Assembly (NCBI GenBank): GCA_002499345.1
Contig: DALF01000060.1
Span: forward strand, 1 to 11,445
Reading direction: 5' to 3'
Source: Euryarchaeota archaeon UBA170
Lineage (GTDB): Archaea > Thermoplasmatota > Poseidoniia > Poseidoniales > Thalassarchaeaceae
Length of the DNA stretch: 11,445 nt
The translations under genes and the position numbers were made by a program. The notes below the pieces were generated by a model that was given only the letters and a program-made list of their open reading frames with translations, was not told where the DNA came from and searched no databases. Shown here in pieces: positions 1 to 7,079 of the stretch. How positions within the stretch are numbered: the first letter of the stretch is position 1; every line of letters begins with the position of its first letter.

Positions 1-2
1 TG

Positions 3-674
3 CTAGACTACTTCTCCCTCAATGGAATCGCTTTCGAGGCTGTAAACGTTGAGTTCGAGGCCGAGGCAGTTGAGAAGATCAAGTCCGGAGAGTGCGAAGC
101 ATTCACTGGAGATATGTCCGCTGTTGCTGCTCGAAAGTACCTGCTAGACCAGGAAGATAACTCCGAAAACGCTCTCTCCGCAGGAACTTGGATTGCTGCT
201 GAGACTATGTCCAAGGAGCCTCTTGGCGCCGCTACTCGAGACAACGATGACGACTGGAATGACGTCGTTGCATGGGTATGGTACGCTATGGTTACTGCTG
301 AGGAGTACGGAATAACATCTACTAACTACGAATCGATGGCAACCGCCGCAGCAGTAAATTGCGAATTGGATGCTGACGGAAACCAGGTCGATGAGGCTTG
401 TATGCAGGGTAACGCAAAGCACAACGTCCTTCTGAACACTGCAACTGACCTTGATCTAGGAACAGCAACCAACCCCCTCGGCGATATGTGGGTACAGGCT
501 GTCCTTGGTGCCGTTGGTAACTACGGAGAGGCATACGATGACGCATTCTGTGACGGAAGCTACGATGGAACAAGTGGCTCCGATGCTATGGTCGGATGCC
601 TAATCGACCGTGCAGGTACTGCAAACGCTCTCGTTTCCGAGGGTGGTCTACAGTACGCGCCACCAATCAAGTGA
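3..674 (+). CDS. aapJ: Amino-acid ABC transporter substrate-binding protein, AapJ/BztA type (3' part)
   Basis: This is the C-terminal part of an extracytoplasmic binding protein that delivers L-amino acids to the AapQMP importer. The frame is open from base 3, so the start lies outside the window. About 223 residues are visible. They follow the AapJ C-terminal pattern: a DYF-like lobe segment, then SGEC-x-AFTGD where the family has SGRCDVYTTD, then SKEPLG, a W...W...A..TAEEYGITS block, VGNYGE, and the terminal GGLQYAPPIK, where the family ends GG-L-YAPP-(I/V)-R. Compared with bacterial AapJ as I remember it, there are two acidic Gly/Asp-rich insertions (around bases 355-410 and 535-610), each holding two cysteines. 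All three visible arginines use CGN and the lysines I checked use AAG, as expected for a highly expressed gene. The aapQMP genes follow. The family call is firm. Exact substrate range cannot be read from the sequence. Confidence 0.9.
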   Translation, partial: LDYFSLNGIAFEAVNVEFEAEAVEKIKSGECEAFTGDMSAVAARKYLLDQEDNSENALSAGTWIAAETMSKEPLGAATRDNDDDWNDVVAWVWYAMVTAEEYGITSTNYESMATAAAVNCELDADGNQVDEACMQGNAKHNVLLNTATDLDLGTATNPLGDMWVQAVLGAVGNYGEAYDDAFCDGSYDGTSGSDAMVGCLIDRAGTANALVSEGGLQYAPPIK

Positions 675-708
675 TTCCTTAGTGGAATAGCTAACACAAA
701 CACGTAAA

Positions 709-737
709 CCCTGGGAGGGGGGTCTTCCCTCCCAGGG
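709..737 (+). terminator. Strong intercistronic hairpin after aapJ
   Basis: CCCTGGGAGGG (709-719) is an exact inverted repeat of CCCTCCCAGGG (727-737), giving an 11-bp, G+C-rich perfect stem with a 7-base loop. It sits 34 bases after the aapJ stop and 40 bases before the aapQ start. No T-run follows, so it is not a canonical intrinsic terminator. Its place between a binding-protein gene and its permease genes suggests it protects the 3' end of the aapJ message or partly blocks read-through, so that binding protein exceeds permease. The structure is seen. The role is inferred. Confidence 0.6.
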
Positions 738-768
738 CCAACATAAAATTTTGATAATATAGGTAGTA

Positions 769-773
769 GGTGA
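769..773 (+). promoter_or_regulatory. Ribosome binding site of aapQ
   Basis: GGTGA lies 4 bases before the ATG at 778 and matches the anti-Shine-Dalgarno end of 16S rRNA. It favours 778 over the in-frame ATG at 793. The AT-rich stretch just upstream (742-760) could hold a weak internal promoter, but no clear box stands out. Confidence 0.55.
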
Positions 774-777
774 CTCA

Positions 778-2631
778 ATGCAAGCTCTTCGGATGAATGT
801 CCAGGGCTATCTCTCATCCGCTACCAAGAATCCACTGAGGGCATCTAGGAATGCCCTCCTAACTATCGTCACAATCTTAGTTCTGTGGAAATATCTCGTC
901 CTATTCATGGGCATGTCTGTCGAAATGTCTAAGCAAATCTCCTTGAATATCGTTATCGCCGGAAATCCTAGTGCTACTTACTACCCTCTAGGAGACCAAG
1001 TACTGATTATAGGGGGCTTATTCCTAATCTTCTTCGCTATGGTGCAGAATGAGATCTCCTTGCGGACACTGAGAAATCTAGGTGACTACAAGTCGTATAT
1101 CGCTACCTTGACCGGAGTAGCTGGACTAGTCCTATTCTGGGCTATAGCGGAGAATATTGAGCTATCGTCCAGAACCCAGGCTCCCTTCCTTGTCATAGGA
1201 GGCGCGTTCCTGACTGGATTCCTCCTTGTCCAGGACGAGATGAGGGAACTCTCTGCCCTCATCATAGAGTCCATCCTGAAGCCTAGGGGCGCAGTAGAAA
1301 TGTGGAAAGGCTCGTGGAGGGACGTGGTAATATCAATCTCAGCCATCTCATTATTCTTCATATGCCTGTTCAACCTCTCAATGCTCTCGGTCTACATACC
1401 ATCATTGTACTATGAACAGGACAAGGTCTTCTCCATCCTCATGCTACTGACAGTAACCATCTGGCTAGTCGTGATGTCAAAGGAATCCGCCAAACCAGCC
1501 GTTGTCAACAAGAGGCACTCCTCAATGGCGTTCCTCATTTCCATTCCTCTCCTTCTGTATGTCTCATTCAGAATTTTACTCCTTCTGAGGACCGATCCAA
1601 CATGGGATGTCAGTTGGGATTTCATGGATTCGATCGCTGGTTTTAGCATAAGTAACTGGCCTAATCAGGTCAACCCATATGCCGGCACCAGATGGGACTT
1701 TCACTGGGCTGGCGTGGTCAATGCGGTTCGTGTGGTTCTCGTCAGTATCGTTCTATGCACCGTGATAGGCATCATTGTCGGCGTAATGAGGCTCTCCAAT
1801 CACAAACTCTCTTCCGGCTTCGGGACCGTCTACGTTGAGATATTCAGGAATATGCCATTGGCCCTCCTGCTCTTCACGATTTCGATTACCGTCGGTAATA
1901 CCCTTCCTAACATGGCTGATGAGTTCGATATAGCAGGAACAATATTGCTCAGCAACCAAGGTATTTTCACTCCAGCAATTGATCCGGGCCTCCTATTTAT
2001 TGCCATACTAGTGCCCGTACTGGCGAAGGCATATACTACCTATGCAGATAGAGATGGCTTCGACGACTCCGACGAGGGAGTCAGAACACGATTCAGGATG
2101 TGGGTTGGTGTATTCGCCGTTGCGACAGCAATATCGCTCTCGAATGGATGGGACGTCCCAACGATATGGAAGCGTATTCCAGCTTCTCCCGGAAGCTGGG
2201 TCGTCGAAGGCGGTTTCGAGATAACTCTCCCCTTTATCTGTATTATAGCCGGCCTGACCATCTACACCAGTGCAATTGTGGCAGAGATAGTAAGAGGGAG
2301 TATCCAATCTCTTCCCCGCGGACAGATCGAGGCAGGTATCTCACTGGGTCTAACGCCATTCCAGAGGCTCCGGCTGGTAATCATGCCGCAAGCCCTCAGA
2401 AGTATGGTACCCGCTCTAAACAACCAGTACATGAATGTCTGGAAGAATTCCAGCCTCGCGATGGTCGTAGCTTACAACGATATATTCTACATCAACCTAG
2501 TGATAGTCAATAAGATCGGTAAAGCCGTCCCCACATTCATATTGATATTGATAACCTACCAAGTCGGGAGCCTAGTGATTTCCGCCATCATGAATTTGTA
2601 CAATAGAAGAGTGACGAGGGTGCAGATATGA
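778..2631 (+). CDS. aapQ: Amino-acid ABC transporter permease AapQ, with long N-terminal membrane extension
   Basis: Inner-membrane permease subunit of the polar amino-acid uptake transporter (HisMQ/GlnP family, BPD_transp_1 fold), 617 residues. The conserved core starts near residue 310 (VVNAVRVVLVS, the first core helix, then YVEIFRNMPL). It includes the EAA loop that docks to the ATPase (E518-A-G, then LGLTPFQRLRLVIMPQALR) and ends with the family's NSSLA and MNLYNRR patterns. The AapQ-specific insert between core helices is also present, with the FTPAIDPG segment matching the family's (L/I)-x-x-P-x-x-x-PG. Bacterial AapQ is usually about 400 residues. The surplus lies in the first ~270, which I read as about seven extra hydrophobic segments (roughly 26-46, 73-90, 107-124, 135-151, 182-205, 216-233, 250-270). 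No frameshift or internal stop is seen, so the extension looks genuine. The end overlaps aapM by 4 bases. Confidence 0.92.
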   Translation: MQALRMNVQGYLSSATKNPLRASRNALLTIVTILVLWKYLVLFMGMSVEMSKQISLNIVIAGNPSATYYPLGDQVLIIGGLFLIFFAMVQNEISLRTLRNLGDYKSYIATLTGVAGLVLFWAIAENIELSSRTQAPFLVIGGAFLTGFLLVQDEMRELSALIIESILKPRGAVEMWKGSWRDVVISISAISLFFICLFNLSMLSVYIPSLYYEQDKVFSILMLLTVTIWLVVMSKESAKPAVVNKRHSSMAFLISIPLLLYVSFRILLLLRTDPTWDVSWDFMDSIAGFSISNWPNQVNPYAGTRWDFHWAGVVNAVRVVLVSIVLCTVIGIIVGVMRLSNHKLSSGFGTVYVEIFRNMPLALLLFTISITVGNTLPNMADEFDIAGTILLSNQGIFTPAIDPGLLFIAILVPVLAKAYTTYADRDGFDDSDEGVRTRFRMWVGVFAVATAISLSNGWDVPTIWKRIPASPGSWVVEGGFEITLPFICIIAGLTIYTSAIVAEIVRGSIQSLPRGQIEAGISLGLTPFQRLRLVIMPQALRSMVPALNNQYMNVWKNSSLAMVVAYNDIFYINLVIVNKIGKAVPTFILILITYQVGSLVISAIMNLYNRRVTRVQI

Positions 2632-4157
2632 TGTCAGATAAGTCACAAATTACCAGCTTTACCACTAGGGCACTAGAGTGGTACTCCGAGTTCGATGAGG
2701 GAGTTTCAGGTAAGCCAGCCAAGTGGGTAAATGATTCCAATGAGAATTTATTCTCGGCCATGGTACTTATTCTGTCTTTGGCACTGGCTGTAAACACGTA
2801 TATCACTGAGATGGATGCCCTATATCTAGACGTCAGCGAGTGGAAAAACATAGCTTACTGTCTGATTGCGGCACTAGTGGCTTTCTTCGCTTGGTCAACA
2901 TCACTTTCGGTAGTCCTCAAGGGCACTTTCACAAGATCGAAGGGAGCACCTTTGCTAGGGCTACTGGTAGCTTGGACAACCTACTTCGTCGTCTCAGGGT
3001 TATCTTACTTCGTAATTGTTGGTGCTGAATGGGATGTGATATGGGCTAATAGGGCAACCCTATTTCTCGGTATCGAGATAAATACCGGCGTAGTGAATCC
3101 CGACTTCGAGAATCAGACATGGAGACTTTGGCCGAGCCTGATTCTAAGCACTCTGATCATCTGCTCAGCATTGGGAACCACGAAAGAAACAAACCGTGGG
3201 TTCGCCATCAAGTTAGGAATTCTCTGGGCGGTCTGCATGTTCTACGTTTGGTTTCCAGCCAAACTAAACTACAATCCTGACGGCGTAATGGTAAATCTAT
3301 CGATAACGGCACTTCTTGGCGCCGGCTCTTTCTGGGCATCGAGAAAGTACACTGAGAGGTCCGAGGAATTCCAAGTTAACAAATTACGTTCATACATAGC
3401 AATTTCCGGAGTCATCACTTTCTTCGTGGCCATAGCCCTTCTCGATCCACCAGATGCACTTATCGACAGAGGGCTGGCAGAGAAGGGGATAGAGCCATTC
3501 CTATGGGGCGGGCTTTACGTTAACTTGATACTAATTTCCGCATCCCTGGTTCTTGGCTCGGCATTATCAGTGCTTCTCGCATTCGGAAGGAGAAGCGATC
3601 TCCCATTCTTCAGTCTACCTTCAACCTTCATTATCGAGTTCATACGATCAGGTCCAATGGTTGCTTGGCTCTTCATCGCATTATTCATCCTCCCCGATAT
3701 TATTAGGCCATTCTATGATGCAGACGTAGTCATGAGGACCATTTTTACATTCTCTATATTCGGTGCCTGCTACATAGCAGAGGTCCTCAGAGGGGGGCTT
3801 CAAAATGTACCCAGGGGACAGGTCGAGGCTGCAACTGCACTTGGACTGAGCTCCACCCAGGTCAAGCTATTCGTAGAGCTCCCATCAGCTGTCAGGACCA
3901 CGCTCCCAGCCATAGTGAGTATCTTCATCGGCCTTTGGAAAGATACCACCTTAGTCTACCTCCTCGGAGTTCTAGATCTATTCGCGATCTCAAAAATTCT
4001 ACCTGCCACCGACTTTCAGTTCGGTGACGACTACCTAGAGCCCCTTATTTTTGCCGCTACTTTCTTTTGGGTGGTAGCCCTGATTCTCTCTAGGATTTCA
4101 CTTAAAGTGGAGAAGTCCCTAGGACTAGTGAACGAAGGAGGTGCCGAGGCCACATGA
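2628..4157 (+). CDS. aapM: Amino-acid ABC transporter permease AapM, with N-terminal membrane extension
   Basis: Second permease of the AapJQMP transporter, 509 residues against roughly 380 in bacterial AapM. The core begins near residue 295 (WGGLYVNLILIS) and contains IEFIRSGPMVAWLF, GGLQNVPRGQVEAATALGL with the EAA loop at E400-A401-A402, and the family's GLWKDTTLV and GVLDLF patterns. The N-terminal part holds about six further hydrophobic segments (near 41-59, 74-93, 106-131, 168-185, 193-209, 255-275). Like its partner it is therefore longer than the reference proteins. The start at 2628 overlaps the aapQ stop (ATGA, 4 bases) and follows GAGGGTG at 2616-2622, pointing to translational coupling. 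The ATG at 2631 is an alternative. AapQ and AapM are expected to form a heterodimer. Confidence 0.92.
   Translation: MMSDKSQITSFTTRALEWYSEFDEGVSGKPAKWVNDSNENLFSAMVLILSLALAVNTYITEMDALYLDVSEWKNIAYCLIAALVAFFAWSTSLSVVLKGTFTRSKGAPLLGLLVAWTTYFVVSGLSYFVIVGAEWDVIWANRATLFLGIEINTGVVNPDFENQTWRLWPSLILSTLIICSALGTTKETNRGFAIKLGILWAVCMFYVWFPAKLNYNPDGVMVNLSITALLGAGSFWASRKYTERSEEFQVNKLRSYIAISGVITFFVAIALLDPPDALIDRGLAEKGIEPFLWGGLYVNLILISASLVLGSALSVLLAFGRRSDLPFFSLPSTFIIEFIRSGPMVAWLFIALFILPDIIRPFYDADVVMRTIFTFSIFGACYIAEVLRGGLQNVPRGQVEAATALGLSSTQVKLFVELPSAVRTTLPAIVSIFIGLWKDTTLVYLLGVLDLFAISKILPATDFQFGDDYLEPLIFAATFFWVVALILSRISLKVEKSLGLVNEGGAEAT
4137..4143 (+). promoter_or_regulatory. Ribosome binding site of aapP
   Basis: GGAGGTG, a near-perfect Shine-Dalgarno sequence inside the end of aapM, lies 10 bases before the aapP ATG at 4154. 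It supports independent, strong initiation of the ATPase in addition to coupling through the ATGA overlap. Confidence 0.7.
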
Positions 4158-4912
4158 TTGAATCTGAAAACGACGATGAAGCCATCATTGAGACGAAGGG
4201 AGTACGTGTAAACTTCGGCGACTTCTGGGCCTTGAAAGGAATTGACATCAAGGTCAGAAAAGGGGAGATTATCGTCATACTGGGGCCTTCAGGATCTGGT
4301 AAGTCGACATTCATCAGAACCCTGAATAGGCTACAGCCCCATGCAGGCGGGACAATTAAAGTAGCGGGAATCACCCTAGACGAAGAAACTAGCGTGGCGG
4401 ATCTCAAGCGCATCAGATCAGAGGTCGGCTTCGTTTTCCAGCAATTCGAGCTATTCCCCCATCTGACTATCATGGAGAACATCACTCTCGCTCCAATGAA
4501 GGTCAAGGGCATCGATAAGAGTAGCGCGGAGGATAGGGCGATGGAGCTACTCGAAAGGGTAGGGATACCCGAGCAGGCCCACAAGTATCCAAGTGGACTT
4601 TCCGGAGGTCAACAGCAGAGAGTTGCAATCGCTCGTGCACTGGCAATGGACCCTAAGATAATGCTCTTCGATGAGCCTACATCAGCACTGGATCCAGAGA
4701 TGATCAAGGAAGTCCTCGAGGTCATGATTGATCTAGCAAAGAGAGACATAACAATGATCGTTGTCACACATGAAATGGGTTTCGCTAAGGAGGTCGCCGA
4801 TCGATGTATCCTGTTTGATGAGGGAGAGTTAGTTGAGGAAGAAACTCCCGAAGTGTTCTTTACCAACCCCAAGCATGAGCGGACTAAGAAGTTCCTTCAG
4901 CAGATTCTCTAA
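4154..4912 (+). CDS. aapP: Amino-acid ABC transporter ATP-binding protein AapP
   Basis: Cytoplasmic ATPase that drives the AapQM permeases, 252 residues, normal length for GlnQ/HisP/AapP proteins. All nucleotide-binding motifs are intact: Walker A GPSGSGKST (44-52), Q-loop glutamine Q96 in FVFQQFELFPHLT, signature LSGGQ (149-153), Walker B IMLFDE (169-174) with catalytic E174, D-loop SALDP, and the switch histidine H206 in VVTHEM. The FNHLT-like FPHLT and the PTSALDPEM stretch are typical of the polar amino-acid uptake subfamily. The start overlaps the aapM stop by 4 bases (ATGA). It is the last gene of the operon and converges on the NAD kinase gene, whose stop lies 49 bases beyond. Confidence 0.95.
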   Translation: MIESENDDEAIIETKGVRVNFGDFWALKGIDIKVRKGEIIVILGPSGSGKSTFIRTLNRLQPHAGGTIKVAGITLDEETSVADLKRIRSEVGFVFQQFELFPHLTIMENITLAPMKVKGIDKSSAEDRAMELLERVGIPEQAHKYPSGLSGGQQQRVAIARALAMDPKIMLFDEPTSALDPEMIKEVLEVMIDLAKRDITMIVVTHEMGFAKEVADRCILFDEGELVEEETPEVFFTNPKHERTKKFLQQIL

Positions 4913-4945
4913 TTACAATGTGGAGAACACAATTACTCAGCTGCG

Positions 4946-4961
4946 ATAAAACCAAGTAAAA
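4946..4961 (-). terminator. Possible T-rich termination region for the NAD kinase gene
   Basis: Read on the - strand, the bases just after the NAD kinase stop contain two TTTT/TTTTA clusters within 16 bases. Archaeal RNA polymerase often stops at such T-rich tracts without a hairpin. No comparable tract follows aapP on the + strand in the 49-base convergent gap. This is a weak, context-based call. Confidence 0.3.
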
Positions 4962-5861
4962 CTACTGCTTAATCCACCGAGTAACCCTGTCATAGATTGT
5001 ACTCCTGAAAGTTAGAAGCTTCAGAGTAGGACCATCTAAATCGATACTAACAGTCGAGCCTCTGGTGAAGTGAAACTCATCCCATCCGTCGGCGACTACG
5101 TATCCCCTGTGCATATCACTGGTCATCAGAGTAGGCTCATTGGTCCACGACCAGTACGAACCATCCTCCTTCCTATCTCCCCTAGGAAGATCCCTGGAAA
5201 CGAATAGATAGTGGTCATCAATCTCCTCCAATGAAAAGGTAGTCCCCTCTATGTTCGCTACGTGTCTGAACCACGCACCCTGGCCTAAGAATGTTGAGAA
5301 CAGGCATCCAGAAGACTGCTGCGAAGCATCTATTTCCCCGTTGTTTCCGTCTTCAGATCTGTGAATAGTGTACTTGGAAGGCTGATATTGGTGTGTATTC
5401 GCTACCAGTAGGTCATTCAGTGCCGGATCAGTCCTGATTTTATTTCCACTAGTAGTCACAATCTCTGCCTGTAAACGTGGCAGTACATTGATGATTCCCC
5501 CTCCTTCCATAACAGTACGAATATCACTCTTAAAATTCTCTGGATCGCTTCCCATGTAGAAGCCGTAGGAACCGTCAGAATCACTCAACCTGGGATGACT
5601 GTTAACTCCCATTATGGGAGTGGAGTCATCCACGGAATGGGCTATCGAAGTTAGAGTCCCATCCCCTCCTAATACGATTACTAAATCCGGACCATCGAAA
5701 TCTGCTCTCCTTACAGTTTCCCTAGCCGTGTAATCAACACGGACCCTATTCTCAGAGACAAGCTCATCCAAGGCGTCTCTAATGGTTGCTAGTGCCACAT
5801 CGTGTACCTCCTCGAAGTTCTTCTTGTAAACGACAAGTATGTTCGTGTGCATGGAATCCAT
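4962..5861 (-). CDS. NAD kinase, NADK2-like
   Basis: Predicted cytoplasmic enzyme that phosphorylates NAD(H) to NADP(H) with ATP. From the ATG at 5861 it has 299 residues. Seen: a beta strand NILVVYKK, the nucleotide-binding GGDGT motif (65-69) in VIVLGGDGTLTS, the PIMGVNSHP loop (82-90), ALND (147-150) at the family's conserved N-(D/E) site, and SSGCLFSTFLGQGAW (183-197). The GVN-x-x-P loop, SSG...G-x-G-x-x-AW and the late YVVADGWDEFHF segment resemble mitochondrial NADK2 more than bacterial NadK, which has GINxGxLGFL and TGSTAY. Start choice: GGGAGGT at 5872-5878 precedes the ATG at 5861. The upstream in-frame ATG at 5915 would add 18 residues without a ribosome site and would run into the divergent gene's leader. 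The ATG at 5852 is also possible. Substrate preference (NAD or NADH) is not readable. Confidence 0.82.
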   Translation of the reverse strand: MDSMHTNILVVYKKNFEEVHDVALATIRDALDELVSENRVRVDYTARETVRRADFDGPDLVIVLGGDGTLTSIAHSVDDSTPIMGVNSHPRLSDSDGSYGFYMGSDPENFKSDIRTVMEGGGIINVLPRLQAEIVTTSGNKIRTDPALNDLLVANTHQYQPSKYTIHRSEDGNNGEIDASQQSSGCLFSTFLGQGAWFRHVANIEGTTFSLEEIDDHYLFVSRDLPRGDRKEDGSYWSWTNEPTLMTSDMHRGYVVADGWDEFHFTRGSTVSIDLDGPTLKLLTFRSTIYDRVTRWIKQ

Positions 5862-5890
5862 CCTCAACAGTACCTCCCAAGGTATTGTCC

Positions 5891-5896
5891 CATATA
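5891..5896 (-). promoter_or_regulatory. Candidate TATA box upstream of the NAD kinase gene
   Basis: On the - strand this reads TATATG within CCCTATATGG, about 30-35 bases before the ATG at 5861. With archaeal spacing (about 26 bases) transcription would begin near 5868. That would leave the GGGAGGT site outside the message, so either the box or the ribosome site may be fortuitous. Confidence 0.3.
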
Positions 5897-5972
5897 GGGG
5901 GCTCGCATGGTTCATTTCGAACTAATGACCGTATTTGCATACCCTCATCTATGTAATCCACCACCCGGCATC

Positions 5973-7040
5973 ATGTTCCGTGTGGCTGTGGTAGTGGTTC
6001 TCATAGCACTCTCCAGTGTGACCGGTTGCCTCGGGGCCCAAGAGGAAGTATGCCCCGAAGATGGTTGCTTCCCCTTGACTTCGGATCTCCTAAACGAGAT
6101 ATTATCGGACAATGATTCTTTCAAAGTACTCGATTATGCGAACGACTATGACAGGCTCAGTATTGAAACAACATCCTCTTCAACAGTGCAGGGGCAATTT
6201 GGAGAGATTCACTGGGGAGTGTCCAAAGATGATAGCAAGCAATTGAGATCAATATCCACCAGAGTAACTATCGGGACTTACAGTTACAATAATGAGGTAA
6301 TTGATGGAGGCAATGTAACCAATATCAGAGTGGGTAACGTGTGGTTCGAGGGAAGGGATGCGAAGCCAGAGTATGTCGATCCCTTCGTAGAGTTCGCTAT
6401 TCTTTCTTCCCAGGGGCAAACGGATGATGTTCCACCATTTGGTTTTGATACTGCGACGATATCTAATCTAGATTGGAGAATCACTGGGGATCAGGACTCA
6501 GGACAGCAGGTCGCGACCACATCAAACTCTACACATTCGATAATTATTGAGCTAAGAGGCAACCCCCCAAGAATAATGGCAATTGAGACTTACTCGGGCG
6601 AGGAAGAGCAATTCGTACTAAAGGTCAGGACTGGGGATGAAGTCGATTTGCAGATTAACAAAGGCATGAGCAGAGCCCCTCTCGGGTTCAACCCCTACAA
6701 TGGTCCAACGGAGTTCGGAGGAATATCAGTCTGGGCAGGGGCGGTTCCAGAGAATCTGGTATCTGAGGCCATTCCCCAAGAGATTGAGATAAGGGGGCTA
6801 TCCTCCAATGATGAAAACGCAATTACAATGGCGTCTCTGAGAATGGACTCAAGATACTCAAACGTAACCGCCTCGGATGGAACATGGTGGGAATTCGAGT
6901 GGGAGGACAGGGACTTGGATGATTTCGTCTCAGCAGGAGACCTATACGCAGTAAGGACCAACTCTACAGGAGAGCCCTCAATCGCCGCCTTCGACATTTG
7001 GGCTGACTCTTGGACGGGGGGGCCTCTAGCGACTTTGTAA
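5973..7040 (+). CDS. Membrane-anchored lipoprotein of unknown function
   Basis: I do not recognise the family. From the ATG at 5973 the 355-residue product begins with a compact lipoprotein signal: short basic start (MFR), hydrophobic run (residues 4-15), and a lipobox VTGC with Cys19 as the lipid-attachment site. The in-frame ATG at 5907 would bury this signal behind 22 residues and overlap the divergent gene's upstream region, so it is rejected as start. The mature protein is acidic, beta-rich in appearance, and carries several N-x-(S/T) sequons (NVT, NST), fitting an extracytoplasmic, possibly glycosylated protein. A second cysteine pair follows the anchor (CPEDGC). The C-terminal ~50 residues (WEDRDLDDFVSAGDLYAVRT, then a Trp/Asp-rich end) recall the D-rich 'S-x-GD' end domains seen in archaeal pilin-like secreted proteins. 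This likeness is only suggestive. Confidence 0.7.
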   Translation: MFRVAVVVVLIALSSVTGCLGAQEEVCPEDGCFPLTSDLLNEILSDNDSFKVLDYANDYDRLSIETTSSSTVQGQFGEIHWGVSKDDSKQLRSISTRVTIGTYSYNNEVIDGGNVTNIRVGNVWFEGRDAKPEYVDPFVEFAILSSQGQTDDVPPFGFDTATISNLDWRITGDQDSGQQVATTSNSTHSIIIELRGNPPRIMAIETYSGEEEQFVLKVRTGDEVDLQINKGMSRAPLGFNPYNGPTEFGGISVWAGAVPENLVSEAIPQEIEIRGLSSNDENAITMASLRMDSRYSNVTASDGTWWEFEWEDRDLDDFVSAGDLYAVRTNSTGEPSIAAFDIWADSWTGGPLATL

Positions 7041-7079
7041 TCGCGGCATCTTCATACTCCAAGTAGCAGGGGCGGTGTT

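Noticed and set aside
709..737. Hairpin as a canonical intrinsic terminator of the whole operon
   Set aside because: No T-run follows the stem, and the permease genes that must be co-produced lie directly downstream, so partial read-through or mRNA stabilisation is the better reading.
2100..2513. 137-codon open frame on the + strand inside aapQ
   Set aside because: Out of frame with the conserved permease core, which is intact across the same bases including the EAA loop.
778..2631. AapQ as an artificial fusion or frameshifted pair of genes
   Set aside because: A single frame runs without stops, the hydrophobic pattern is continuous, there is no internal ribosome site before the core, and AapM shows a similar extension.
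4102..4584. 160-codon open frame on the - strand opposite aapP
   Set aside because: It lies wholly against the end of aapM and the well-supported aapP, has no recognisable motif, and its composition is what the complement of those codons gives.
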